This document shows, piece by piece, positions 46,627-59,732 of a stretch of DNA of 64,000 nt. Numbering within the stretch: position 1 is the first letter of the stretch; each line of letters opens with the position of its first letter. This DNA comes from Lonicera japonica (Eukaryota; Streptophyta; Magnoliopsida; Dipsacales; Caprifoliaceae). The stretch covers positions 56,905,328 through 56,969,327 of the forward strand of contig CM038464.1 in NCBI GenBank assembly GCA_021464415.1, written 5' to 3'. Below the pieces are notes generated by a model, which was not told the origin of the DNA, did not search any database, and worked only from the letters and a program-made list of their open reading frames with translations. A program made the position numbers and the translations under genes.

Positions 46627-49600
46627 ATGAGTAAAGTCATTCTAGGTATGCCAGGACCATGGGCAGAGGATAATTATGAAGCGTCTGATCATTATACCAC
46701 AAAGATCGGTGGACTTCCTGTAAGTAAATTACCCACAGTATACTCATACTACTGGAATGCATCTGTAATTTGTTTTTCAATTATAAAGTTATATTTTTCT
46801 TCTTTCTCCTCTCCTTGACAGGACTGGCCTATTCTAAATACTATCATTAGACCTGATCTCCTCGAGTGCAGCATCTGTAAAAGCACCCTCTGTCTTGTTG
46901 CACAGGTTTACATTTGAAAACCTCTCGAATTAGTTCATTTAAAGATCTTTCATTTCGAATAATTGAAACTTAGAACTCTTTGCTTAACTATTTTTTCCTT
47001 CCTTTAATTAATTTTTTCAGATATATGCTCCAATTTTGAGTATTGAGGAGCGTTTAATTTATGTATTTGGCTGTGTAGCTCTGAATTGCGGAAGCACTCC
47101 TCAAAGGTCTTGTTCAAGTTTCTCTTCTGATATTTATGCAATAGATATTAGTTACAGTAGTAACAGGAAATCTCATTGACTCTATAATCCTTTTTTCACT
47201 TTGGCCCCTTAAAATATTAAAGTGAACAGAAAGCCCTCTTTGACTATCTAGTTTATACACTCAGGTGTGTTTAACGTGCAAGATAAGATACGAGATAGAA
47301 TAAAGTTTTCCAATCCCATGTTTGGTGTTGGTCAGAATTGGATATCAGGGTGGATTATTTGTCCTACAAAGGCGTCTTATACCATCAGAAGAGGGATTAA
47401 ACAATTATATCTGACCACCTTATCCAGTGCATCAAATGCACTTTATGACTCAAACCATCTTGAGTACGAAGTATATAAAAAAATTCAATACATCCATATC
47501 ATTTTTGTACTGATACTTTGATGATTAATAAAATTTTGTTTACTATAAAAAAAAATAAAAAAAACAATCTGCATCATGTTTTGGGATTTTGGGAGGTTTT
47601 GGACAAATTGTAGAAATCTGTTGTATCTTTAATGCCCATTAGTTTAATTTATGACATAATGAACAAATAAAATTGAACAGTTCAAGGGGAGTTTTCATTC
47701 AGATCATAATTTAGATAGTTTAAAGGGGCAAGCATAAAATAAGCTACGCTACATATATACATTTTTTTGCCATGGAGGTTGGGTTTTTTTTTTGTTGGGG
47801 GGGGGGGGTGTTAGGTGGGTTATTGTGATTTCCCCACATAGTCTTCACCACAAATATAAAAGTAATACTACTGATTTTGTTCTTCTAACTGTGTGCAGTT
47901 GGCGGGCCCTTCGTGTTCAACGACCTAACACTATAAATGAATCAAATACCCACAGTAATGAAGTGGTGGCTTCAATTGCACCTTCAGTTTCATCTTCAAA
48001 GACTGATTTGGACTCTAACGAAGAGAAGGATGATGATGACATAGATCTAGATGATCTCTTTAAGGCACTTTCTGATGCGGCAAACATAGCTTCCTCACAT
48101 TCCAATAAGAAAAATAGTCATCGTCGTCCCAAGGCCGCAAAGCCAAAGAAAACAACTAGAGTGGTTGATAATGACACACCAGGTATATAATTTGTGTTCT
48201 GCACCATGCTACCATTGCATGATCTTCAAAAGTTCTAATAGTTTTTAAGAATACACAGATTTCATCACAATCAATAGTTTAGAACAAAACTTGTTTCTTG
48301 TCCTGAGTTTTGGTATGTTGATTACTTGATTATGTTCTGAAAAGGAAAGTGGACTCTTTATTTGGATCATCCTGAAAGGAATAGCAAACTCTTAATTTGC
48401 GGCTGAGGGAGTACTTCTATTTAATGATTTGTGTTCGTGAAAATATTATGTGCTCCTAGAGGACAGCCACATGGTACTCCTGGACCAATGAAAAATGTTT
48501 CACATAAGCATCAACAAATGAGCACGTCCCTTGTTTGTGGTGGTGCTCATGTGGAGTTTCATCACTGGCTGGTGTACACATGGCGGTACATCAGGCGTGC
48601 TACATATTTGCTCTTTTCGTTAGACCTTATTTAATGTCCTCCCAGATATAGTAGTTTTCAGATTGTTTCATTAATAGGCACCTTCTTTTCTATCCGAAAA
48701 CTGTTTATTGATGTATTTTTCAAAATTTAAAATTGAAAATACACAATGAAATATATTGATTTTTCTTTTTTTACTTTTTGTGAATTCCATTGATTATTTG
48801 ACTCACTCATGTTAATAAAAACTAAAGTAAGACGTTCAGCTATAGCGTATATTCTAATCAGTAACCCCTAAATGATAAAGGTAGAATCACCACAGTTTAG
48901 GATTTAGCCAAACACCCCATTTGTTGTAGTAGGATGGTTTTAAGGGCCTGTTTGATAAAAAGTGGAAAATAATTTGTTTCAAAAACGATTTATGTTTTAA
49001 GAGAAGCTAGAAAAAGGGAGATGCGATTTGTTGAGGTGTTCACCATCTTTTCCTCATTTGTTATGGAAAATATCTTACCCATCGCCAAAATAATGGGATT
49101 CCAAGGAAAAACCAAAAAAGTAATTGAGCATCTCACCAAATCACTCATTGCTTTTTCCAACTTCGCATAAAAATTAGTAGTGTTTTTCAATCACTTTCCA
49201 ACTTTTTATCAGACTATTTTATTGAGAAGTCGTTTGGGGTTTATGTTTTTCTCTGTTGCAGTAGTGCCTTGCTTTTATCTGTATACTCAAGAAGAGGCAT
49301 TCTCAAAGAAGATTGCTTCTGTTAGTTCAAACTACGCGTCTCTATCTATCAAGGATAATCACAGTGATCTTGAGGGTCATGTGCAAGAAGAGAAATGGGA
49401 CGAGGAGGGTTATGAATATGATAGAGCTTTAAATGCTGACAGGACTTACCTCAAGTTCAAGAAACGATTGGACGCTTACCCAGAACAATGTTTTAGGTAT
49501 TAATGCTTTAGAGTCAAATTTATTGTTTTGGTGGCCATTATTTGGTAATACTTAGGCCCATTGACTCGGTGAGTTGACAAAGGGGCTTGGCCAGATGCCA

Positions 49601-52180
49601 CAGTTTTGTTGGTTTCTGCCAAAAATTCGGCTTGTCATGGCGAGCGCTGCCTAATTATGCTTTCTCACTATTAATAAATCACACAAACATGCGCACACAT
49701 GTATATGGCCAGTCTCCAATGTGGATGGTCTGTACATGGACCGGATATCAATGGTTTTCTATTACTAAATGTATCTTCAAAATCGGAAAACCGTCGCTGA
49801 AAGCTCAGTCTGCATACTTACGGTCTGTACCAGAGATGGACTCGTATAATATTGTTGACGTATGTGTATCATGCCCACTGTAAAGAGGACGGTTCCTTCT
49901 TTGAGCTAAGGACTGTCCATTTTTTGGGTGACTAAATAATTTTTTGGAAGAAAGAGTAGATTCCGTCCACCAAATTTGATCAAAATAATTCAATCTGGAA
50001 GGTGCTGAAAATTTGATATATACGTTCATTTTCAATCGTTGGAATTTAGATAATCATCTCACCTACTTCCAGATTGAATTTTTTGAAGTAATTTTGTGGA
50101 CATAATCTATTAATCAGGGAGATCATCGCTATCAAATATCATAGAAAAAATTAATAGATCTACCATTCGAAAGAGAGGATTATCCTTTTTAGAGCATGGC
50201 TGGTACATATAAATCACAATATTATATTTGTATATATACATAAATAATTCTTGAAAATGGCAACGAATGTAATTTCCCCCCAGTTGTATGTGTTTTGAAG
50301 GCCTAGGTTTATCTAATAACCAGCAGTGAGAGAGGGATCATGACTTTTGTTCGCACACATTCTAACTTAGCCTATTTATTTGTCTATATTTTTTAGTGGT
50401 TGTGCAGATCATTTGAGTTTCATATTTTCATGTGAAAAAAAACTAATATTGTTAAAAATTTACGTTGGAGTAAATATCAAAAATAGTTTTCCCAAAACAA
50501 TCATTTTTCCTTTTAAATTCGTAGTATGCATCGTTTACCATTTGTTTCACTCACTGCTGTACCTTTTGATCATCAAAACTTTCATTTTGTGTGGGGGGGT
50601 TTGGTAGTCATCCATTTTACTGCTTAAACTTGTTTTCTACTTTGGTGTAACATTAGTGGAATTTGGTTGTCCCTCAAAACGTATATTATTTTCCTCAATT
50701 TTCCTTTGAACCTCAATGTAATGAACATTATTTTAAGATAATTTACTGAAATTCTCAATCAAGTTTGTAAAGTCAATAAGAGCCACCTGATACATTGTTG
50801 AAGCTTGCCTTCAAAATTAGTAAAATGTAACCATAGTTTAAGTCTACCTTAAAGCTTGAAGGCCATTGTTACATTTGGACGGGATTAGAGGGGACAAGAA
50901 AAGAAAATGGAAACCAAAAAGCAACATAAAAGAAAGAAAGAAAAACAGGATTTTATGATATTATTTACATTATATCTAAATTTTTGTTTGCTGTCTGACC
51001 TTTTTTGTCCCTTAACAATATTTAATGTATTTGTGTGCAAAGGTACTCGTACGGTGGCGAGCCACTACTAGCAACAGCAGAGGCCGAAGATCCGAGAACT
51101 TGCAATCACTGTGGCTGTTCAAGGCACTACGAAATGCAGTTGATGCCACCGCTATTATATTTTCTAGAATCAGCGACAAATGATGTTCAGCAACATACTC
51201 TTGAGAACTGGAACTGGATGACTCTAATTGTTTATACCTGTTCTCAGGTGATTCTTTTACTCATCTCTACACACAAAATGGAAAAAATAATTTCAATGCG
51301 CTCAGGGGTTCTTTACTCATCTTATTTACTGTAGATTTAATATGGATCCCCATAAAGGAAACTTGACTCATAATTTGGGACGTTCTAAAAAAGATATTCC
51401 TTTTGTCTCAAGTTGATAGTCCCATTTTCCTTTTCGGGGTGTCTCAAATTGATAGTCTTGTTTCTTTTTTGGGACATAATCAATGTGCCAAATTTTACAA
51501 TAGAAGATAAGTTGTATTTAGGACATTGATTATGTTGAAATTAGCATTTCTTTGAGAGAGTTCATAAGTCAAAGTGGGACTATCAATTTGAGATGGAGGG
51601 AGTATTTCTTAAGCTTTATTAATATTGGATGACTTGTGGAAACATACCATTGTGATTAACCAGATGAAATACGAATTTGCTTGAATACTTGTGCTCTGTT
51701 GTAATGGCGACAAGAATATATCTTCTTTTTATTTATTACTCCCCCGTCCTAAACTAAGGGTCCACCATTTCTTTTTGAGATGTCCCAAACTAAGAGTATT
51801 TCGTAAACAGAGGATTTTCCATTATGGGCAAGACATACAGCCAATTTGAAGACATGTGTGATTGGTGTTCACTTACCAACTCGTGTTGTTGAGTAGGTGA
51901 TTGATGGAAAGTCTGAATTAATGAAATACACATACGCATATGTAGTGAAATTTATTTATCAACAAAAATGGGCTGCGTAAATGGGGTTTCCATCCCCTAT
52001 GAACTACCTCATTAGCAAAGATGATACTATGTACTTTGTGTTGTTTAAAAGGGTACATAACCTTGCTTTTATTTTCATATTTCATTTTTTTAGAGCTGCT
52101 CAAAGGCATTGGATCAAGAGAAACCCATCAGCGAGGGCTGGTTTGTAGCAGAGGAGGCTGTTGTCTTGCAGTACGAGTAG
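46627..52180 (+). CDS. PDCD2-like protein (TSR4-type, At5g64830-like)
   Basis: Seven coding exons: 46627-46719, 46822-46905, 47021-47106, 47899-48182, 49262-49496, 51043-51247 and 52094-52180. All have GT-AG borders and phases fit, for 357 residues from [20 protein letters not shown] to TAG. The ATG lies 6 bp inside an exon whose acceptor is at 46620. The N-terminal part has 'GGLPDWP' and a Cys-x2-Cys pair (ECSIC), then '[12 protein letters not shown]', the zinc-binding start of PDCD2 proteins. The middle (about 100-180) is acidic and serine-rich, then basic, and likely disordered. The C-terminal PDCD2_C domain shows '[13 protein letters not shown]', '[20 protein letters not shown]', '[17 protein letters not shown]' and '[15 protein letters not shown]'. 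In yeast the relative Tsr4 is a chaperone for ribosomal protein uS5 in 40S assembly; the same role is inferred here. No defect is seen. Introns hold several MITEs. Confidence 0.92.
51395..51605. mobile_element. Stowaway-like MITE in the last intron of the PDCD2-like gene
   Basis: It ends 'gactatcaatttgagatgga' then 'gggagta', the inverse of its degenerate left end. Related to 45525-45740. Confidence 0.6.
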
Positions 52181-52282
52181 CTGCGCATGGCTCCCCACTA
52201 GGTTTTTCTTTGGCATGCATACATATTGGAGAGTTCAAGGAAAAGAAAAGAGAAATGAGAAACGAAATAGAAGCGGATTTTG

Positions 52283-52284
52283 CA

Positions 52285-52324
<40 letters not shown>
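52283..52324. repeat. Microsatellite (CT)n(CA)n
   Basis: About twelve CT units then about nine CA units, in the 3' flank of the PDCD2-like gene. Confidence 0.95.
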
Positions 52325-52325
<1 letters not shown>

Positions 52326-52830
52326 AACATTTCACATTGGCAGATGATATCTGGGTAAGAAAATACGATACAAGTTTTGGTATGCTAATTCTAGTACATT
52401 AGTACTGCATTATCAAGTATGTAGTGAGGTGTTTGGATGCCAAGAAATACTAGGATTTTGGCTTCACTATTAGTTCATCTGCAATAGCGTTAGTTGTCAT
52501 TGTTAATGATAGTATTTGAGGGGCCTTCTTGTACTCCTAGCCTTTTTTTTACAAGTATATATAGTGATTCATTGTATCTTTGAGTTCAGAAATGAGCTTT
52601 CTATCTTCTTCTGATAATAATCTCCCTTGCTCCCAAAAAGTTTTTCCACTGAACTGTTTTTAGTGAGAAGCTCCTTTTTTTGTTGAGCTAAGAATTGATT
52701 CCTGTGGGTTTCCTTTGGCTTAGTTCTGTTTTCAAGTTACTCCTTAGGATAACCTCTTATTAACCTAAACTTTTACATGCATGCTTCTTCATATACAAAA
52801 TCACACTTAAAAACAACTTAAATTATTTCC

Positions 52831-55800
52831 TTATGACCACCTCTTATTAACCCTAACTTTTAACCCATGTTTCATGTACAAGATCACAGAAACATTAGGC
52901 TCAATGGGGTGATCTTCCACAACTTCAACTTGATAGTTATGGATAATAGTAGCAGCAACAGCCTTCACTTGCATGAATGCCACTTCCTTCCCTATGCAAG
53001 TCCTCGGCCCTGCATTGAACGCCAAAAACTTGTACGACGGCTCGTGCTTAATGGTTCCGCGCTCTGAGATCCACCTCTCAGGCTTGAACTCTAAACAGTC
53101 GTCTCCCCATATTGACTCCATTCTCCCCATTGCATACAGCAAAAACATCACCTAGCATGCGTGTGTTAGGAACAAATAGCTTTGATTTGTAGTTTAATTA
53201 ATAAGACGTACGTAAAAACTAATATTAAAGATAGAGTTGGCTAGTGAAAGTCCTAATAAGTCGCTGTCTTTATAAGAACCATAAGTCGCATTTGCAATTC
53301 CCATGCATATGTGGAGTCACTAGGATAAAACTTGTAGGTTCAAAGTGGTACCCTTGATCCCTCACTTCCCAAACTCTGGTGCATATGTGCCAGTCAATAT
53401 TATTATTGTGTTACAAGAGTATTGGCGCCGCACTCGTTAACCCTCTATAAATATAGAAATTAATATCAAAATATAGAAAATAGTCTATTAATAGATAAAG
53501 GACAGAAAGGAAAGTTGTATTATATTCCATTTTTCTGGAAAAAGAAGAATTATTCATCTTTTACCCAAGTATATATGGCCATTTAAAGTACCACACACAA
53601 ATAAAAAAAGTGTTGCTATATAGAGCCCAACTTAAAATCAATAAAACATAAATCCATAAATGCATATCATGAGAAAGTAGATTAATTATGAAATACTCCT
53701 TCATCAAAGTCATACTTTTGATTTTAGAATGTCTCAGATTAAAACTCCATACAAATACATTTTAATTAAGGTGATATACTAAAGTATATATTTGTTAAAT
53801 TTCTGTCAATTCAACCATCTATCTCTCTCCTGAATGACGACTACGAAATTTAATAATATTTCTTAATATATTTGACCGTAAAACAATGCCTTTAGTTATT
53901 ATATGCCTTTAGAGAACGACGGAGATGCTAAAAATATATATATATATATATATATATATTCTTTTTAAAAAAGGTAAACTATTAATAATTTATTTTGATT
54001 AAAATATCCCTAGCACGCACCTTCATCTTCGGGTGCACCCGGTGTCCACTCGGAAGCTCGACAGCCTCGACCGGAGCCTTGTGCTGAAATGGCACAGGAG
54101 GATAAAGCCTCAACGCTTCACAAATCGCGCCATGCAAATACACCATCTTATTCGTGTCTTCCGCGCCAAAAACCCGCCAGTTTTGCCCCTCAATATTATT
54201 TTGTCCAAAATTTACACCCATTAGTTCTTGTCTAATTTTGGCTTGAATTTTGGGGTGAGTTGAAACAAGCCAAATGAACCAAGTGAGAGCTGAACTTGTA
54301 GTGTCTCTACCAGCTATCATTAAATTCAATATAGTGTCCCTCAAGAACTTGTCATCATCACAATTTAGTCCCATTGTTTCATCTTCTTTCATGTATGATG
54401 TTAATAGATCAATGCCCTCTGAGTCTTCTTTTGATGTGGGTTGTGTTCCTTTGCTTAGCTCTTTCCTCTTCATTTCTATGTATTTGCCTGCAAGGATAAA
54501 ATTGGAAATTTGCGTTGTAAAAAATATTAAAAATGTAGTAATAAATAAAACGTTTAATGTAACGACAAACATATTTAGTGGGAGGAAAAGATATTAGAAT
54601 ATTGATTGCAACAAAATTAAATCAATGGTGAAAAGACGAAAATAACCTCTAGATATCCAAATTTGAGGACAAAATTATATGGTCAAATCAGGAGAATGAT
54701 AGGGAATTTGACATGAGTAGTGAAACCTTATCTCAATTAGACACATAAGCATAGACGATGCTTGTGCATCTATTCACATGCACGCGCACATATAATTCGG
54801 TATGGAAAAAATAAATTAAAGATCCGAAACCCAAATTTTGTTACAATGAAATTAATTGAAGTCCTTTTCTTAAACCTAGCTACCTTGATCCTAAATTCAG
54901 AAGATGAAATGTTAATTACTTCTGGAAAAAAAAATATCTGTACCTACTCTTATCTACAAAATGATTTCCTTTTGACCCCAGGAAATGAAATGACTATATA
55001 GATGTTAATTTGATATGAGCATTGATAAGGACTCTAGGTTAGTCTTTGAAGTGTTGGCATATTAATAAATGCAATATTGACGTATTAGACATATTCTAAT
55101 GTATAAGCTAGCAATGTGACAACTATTAATTAGGATAAGTATTTTTATACATAAAGAATACACAAAATCTACGTAACATGCGCGAGACAGAATAGCTACT
55201 CCACAATAACCTGGTAGGTCAGATATGGATGGACAGAGTCGAACTAATTTGACTCAATTCGATTAAACAAGACATAAATTTTACTATGCAAGATTTCTAT
55301 TAATTAAGCTGGAATCTATGCTTATGTACGTGTATGCACACATAAACACAAGTATAGTGAATCAGTTATAAATTGAGATGATTGTATCAGCTTAATTTGA
55401 CTCAAATGCCATATGGAAAGGGAGACCGAGGGTTGCCGGGGGAGATGCCCTAAATTTTTCTTGAATTTTGGAAGTTTATTACTATATTTCGTAGTTTCAG
55501 TCTTGTAATCTTGATCCATTGTTGTAAGTACACACATGTAATACATACAAGCCAGATTGAATTTTTTGGTACAATTTTCTTTTGCAAAATGATTTGAGTC
55601 CATATTATGTTGATCGTTCTCATGTCAACATGACCCCCTCATTTGAATATTGACCGATGGATTATAAAATAGGGACTCATATTTTGAATATCGAGAAGGT
55701 CATGTTGACTTTCACATGATCAAGGATAATCCAAAAAACCTTTACTCGAGATGATATAGATAAAGTCTCGTTCAAAAAGACTCTCCTTAAATGAAGTCAT

Positions 55801-56679
55801 TTTTTCAAAGAGATGGCCGTTCTCTTTAAAACATGCCTATATATATATATTTATTAATCCCTCTATAAAGAGGGTATATGGTGTGTGTGTGTATATATAT
55901 GTTGGAAAGACAACTAAAATTGACTGTTTGGCCTTACCAATGACTTGATCTAGGGTTTTCCAAGCTTCAGACATTTTCTTCTCTTGTCCAACCCTCAACC
56001 ACCTTTGCAACTTCCAAAAGCTTTCCGGCACAACATGCCTTACAAATATAGTCTCCTCTGCATCATCCATCGCCCTCGAGAATGGTACCTCTGGCAGCCT
56101 CACAGATAGGCAGGCAGGATCGTACCCAGTCACAAATCTACAAGTAGTATCAAAAGTAAGCCTTTGAAACAAATCTTGCAAATCCACAATCATCCCTTGT
56201 TTGGCCACATGGTCCAAAACTGGGATAAGCCCGTCCTCCACCTTCTCCCGGCTGATCATAGCCAAGAAATGGTGAAACCTATGGTGATTAATCAACGCTC
56301 TAGCCAATTTCCTCTGGCTCCTCCACAACTCATCGTCAGAATTGAAAATGCCATCTCCCAAAATGTCGAAAATTTTCATGAACTCGGGGCCTTTAGGGAA
56401 ATTTGGAAAATTTGAGCTCATTATGTAATGAATATTAGAAGGGTCAACGGTGGCTAACATGTCCATGTTGGCGAACCACGGGCCTTTGAAGAGGAAAGTG
56501 CCACCGGTTTTCGAGAGAACATTGGTGCAGGTTTGGTGTATCTCATCGGAATATATTATAAGCTCCGGCAACATACCGAAGAGAGGGTAGTTCCTAGGTA
56601 TATCATGGCTCAAGTACCAAAAGAGGCAAAAAAACAGGAAAGCTGAAATAATTTCAAAGTAACCTAGTAATGCCATCAT
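52831..56679 (-). CDS. Cytochrome P450, CYP96A type (alkane/fatty-chain hydroxylase family)
   Basis: Three minus-strand exons, 56679-55938, 54487-54021 and 53151-52831, give 509 residues. The start is the ATG pair at 56679; the open frame upstream begins only with GTG. An N-terminal anchor ('FEIISAFLFFCLFWYLS', about 8-24) precedes 'NYPLFGMLPEL'. All hallmarks are present: I-helix AGRDTT, K-helix EALR in 'CEALRLYPPVPFQHKAP', 'FKPERW', and the haem loop FNAGPRTCIG with its cysteine. CYP96A enzymes (CYP86 clan) sit in the endoplasmic reticulum and oxidise mid-chain or terminal carbons of long aliphatic molecules; MAH1 makes secondary alcohols and ketones of cuticular wax. The exact substrate here is not known. 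Many CYP96A genes have few or no introns as I recall, so two introns deserve a check. It is convergent with the PDCD2-like gene, 650 bp apart. A hAT element starts 58 bp upstream of the ATG. Confidence 0.92.
53690..53925. mobile_element. Probable Stowaway-like MITE in intron 2 of the P450
   Basis: The left end 'atactccttcatcaaagtc' and right end 'gaacgacggagatgc' are partly inverted. It is followed by a (TA)n tract at about 53934-53959. Confidence 0.45.
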
Positions 56680-56737
56680 CTGAGCTCTAATTGTCACAAC
56701 TACGTGGATTCACTATATGAATGTACATATATATAGG

Positions 56738-57107
56738 CAGAGGCAGATCCAGGAATTTTTCGAGAGGTAGGCTAATAATAATCAATAAAAAAATCATAAA
56801 AAAAATAACGAAAGTATAACTATATATATATACTGAAAAGAAAATTTAATAACATAATTTAAATATTTGAATTAATACACAATGTAAAGTATTTAATAAA
56901 GTTGAGTTCGACGAGTTTTAATGATTTAAATTCATCTATTACAAACTCTAACTAATATATATTTGAGCTGGGTTAAAGGGTGTGCTAAAACTTAACAAAA
57001 GGGTGGGTTTAAATTAATTTCTTTATTTTTTTTTACAAGTGCTAATAGGTTTTTAAAAAAAATTTCTTGTACTAAAACCCGCCTTGTCCTCCCTAGGTCC
57101 GTCCCTG
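56738..57107. mobile_element. 370-bp non-autonomous hAT element at the P450 promoter
   Basis: It starts CAGAGGCAGATCCAGG and ends CCTAGGTCCGTCCCTG. Perfect 8-bp duplications TATATAGG lie at 56730-56737 and 57108-57115. Interior shared with 13523-13890. Confidence 0.93.
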
Positions 57108-57115
57108 TATATAGG

Positions 57116-59258
57116 GTAGGAGAGATTGAGTGGACCCACATGGTAAATATCTATTACGTAAGCAATATTTGACATTGGTTTGGTCAATTCTAGTAATTTA
57201 TTAAATTTTAATTGATTTTGTAACATCATGCTATCGTAATACTTGAAGTATTTTATGTTATTTAATTTATTTTCTTTCTAAAATTCTTCTCTTTATGAAG
57301 AATACTTTTGGTACACTAGGAATGAATATAAATTATTTGAAGTTCTAACAAATATGGATTGCATACATGATTTTGAAGAGCTACTTTTTATCCATTTATG
57401 TACTTCATCATATTGCATTTATGGAACAAGCATATTATATTTATTGAGATTTATCTCACATATCTCATGGTCAATTAACAAATATATATATATACATATA
57501 TATATATGTGTGTGTGTGTGTGTAAAGAATCCAATTTTGAATTAAATGTGGATTTTATTTATACCATAAAATGCGTGAAGGCAATCTTGTTTTAGCCTTT
57601 TTGTAACTTGTAATGATCGTGTGTAAAATACAAGTAATTTAATCCTCAATTGTAGGCTTCCATTCCTCCTCCTTGTAGGAAAACTAAAGTTAATTATTAA
57701 TAAAAAAATTTGTGAAGAATGAAAATTTGAGTACTTTAAAAATATATTATATATTTTTGTACACACTAATGTGTGTACTATTTGATTATAAACAATTTTA
57801 AAAAAATAAATAATTAAAAGTAATGCAACAATGGAGAGCTATATTGTCCACAGCTCGATCGCTAACGCTATGTAAATATTTTCATGAAATATAAGACCAC
57901 AAGAACAAAATTATAAAAATTAAAAATAAAAAATTTAATACGGCTTCAACAACCACCGAAATAGCTTCTCGCATTATATAATAATAATGGCAAGATTGCT
58001 TGTCCACATACAATTCACTTATATTTGCTTCGCATGGGGTTCAAATCTCTATCCCCAAATACTCGGTGAATATTATATTCTTCTCTAACGCCAGTGCTAC
58101 AGTTGAATTGAAGGAAAAAAACAGAGAGAGAAAAAAGTGGATTGTGAGCTCGCATTGACAAATGTCTTATTTTTTCATACTAGTGATGATTCAATAATAC
58201 AAATGTTTTTTTTATTATTATTTTATAATTCTACGACACTACAACAAATTAGTTTGAGCACACGTTCATGTGGATCGAATTTATGATCTTCTTGTTATGA
58301 GGAAAAGAAGAATAGCAATCAGAACACAGGGTCATTGGCTTACCATTAACGAATGTTGGCCAATGCTAAAATTAACGAGAATCCCATTTTTGTGTAATGG
58401 ATCTTTAGCGGCGATTTTCTGTGGTAAAGATGCTAAATATCACCCAAATAGTATGTCATTGAAAACACTTCCGCGACAAAAGTTTCGCCACTTGCGCATT
58501 CCTGCTTGTTTGATTTTAATTTTTTTTAATTTCACTAACACATATTTCAACTACTAAAGTCGTGTCACTTTTTTGAATTTTCAAATTTTACTAGTGTAAT
58601 AGACCCTATATATATATATGTGTGTGTGTGTGTGGTCTGTGTTTATGACTTTTGTAAATTCTTTAGAAATATTTTTTCATTCTTGTTTTAATATTCGGGT
58701 TCTGTTGTTAATGATATAACAATCTTATTAAAAACAAATACTCATTTAATGTTCTTTCTTCAAGGAAAAATATAGTAGATGGTGCAAGCAGCAATCCTCG
58801 AATTCTTGAAATTAATTACAAGAATTTCTTTTGAAAATTATTTCTCCTATATATTAATTGGTTATAATTTTTTCCTAATTAATTAAATTATAGTTGTACA
58901 CGTATACTGGCATTACCTCTAATATAGAAACTGAACACCTTTTACTAATTGTTATGGTAGTTATGACACTAATTTTTTGATTTTTCCTATTTTACTCTTA
59001 CATTTATTTTTTTTAAATGATAACAAGTGCTTACTATAATTTGAACCCGCCCAGATGAAAAATGATACTTCAACACTTGGCCAATCTCTTAAGTTGTTAA
59101 AATTTTTCATTTTAATTTAAATATCAAAATGTATAGAGAGAAATTGTACGCATGCATCGCGTATACGTAAATGTCTATTACTCCTGTAACAAAACACAAG
59201 GTCCTCATAATGGCATGGTAATTAGTAATTAGTTCAGCCACCACCAAGAATATTTGGC

Positions 59259-59312
<54 letters not shown>

Positions 59313-59599
59313 ACCTAACGTAGTTTGGTAGCTTTCATGAGAGAGGATAACCTCACATGCATTAACTTTTATTTGTTCATACGTAACTTGCATGCAAATT
59401 TAGGTATATATACTCCCTCAGCTCCCTCCTCACATCAACAACTCTATGTACTTATGTGAGTAATTGTTAACTACCCACTAACTAATATCCATATTAATTA
59501 TTTACTTCTGAAATGTCTCCCTCTCATTAAGTAAGAGACGGCCTTAAATTAAACACCACAACCCAAGTATATTTAAGTTTTTGTAACGCATACAATAAA
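57116..59599. other. AT-rich intergenic repeats upstream of the P450
   Basis: Contains (TA)n(TG)n at about 57483-57524, a CACTA-like end 'cactacaacaaattagt' at about 58239, a piece of the 17267 repeat at 58260-58370, a (TG)n tract at 58610-58635, a SINE-like tRNA remnant on the minus strand at about 59035-59100, and a (TA)n tract at 59263-59309. The 95-codon frame at 58270 lies in repeat sequence and has no domain. Confidence 0.45.
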
Positions 59600-59627
59600 C
59601 TAGCTTTTTACCCGCACGATGTGCGGG
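59600..59627 (-). mobile_element. Helitron 3' terminus on the minus strand
   Basis: On the minus strand the sequence is CCCGCAC-atc-GTGCGGG, then TAAAAAGCTAG, then T. This is a perfect 7-bp stem followed by the CTAG end. The 5' end should lie to the right, perhaps near 61030, but I could not fix it. Confidence 0.65.
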
Positions 59628-59691
59628 CATAGTGTAAATTTATTTTATTATAGTTTAATTTGTCTATATTTGACAAAATATTATTTCAACC

Positions 59692-59732
<41 letters not shown>

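Noticed and set aside
47267..47521. 84-codon frame as an extra exon of the PDCD2-like gene
   Set aside because: It falls inside an intron whose flanking exons join in phase without it, and it has no PDCD2 similarity.
58270..58557. 95-codon frame as a gene
   Set aside because: Its start lies in a diverged copy of the 17267 repeat. No domain or leader.
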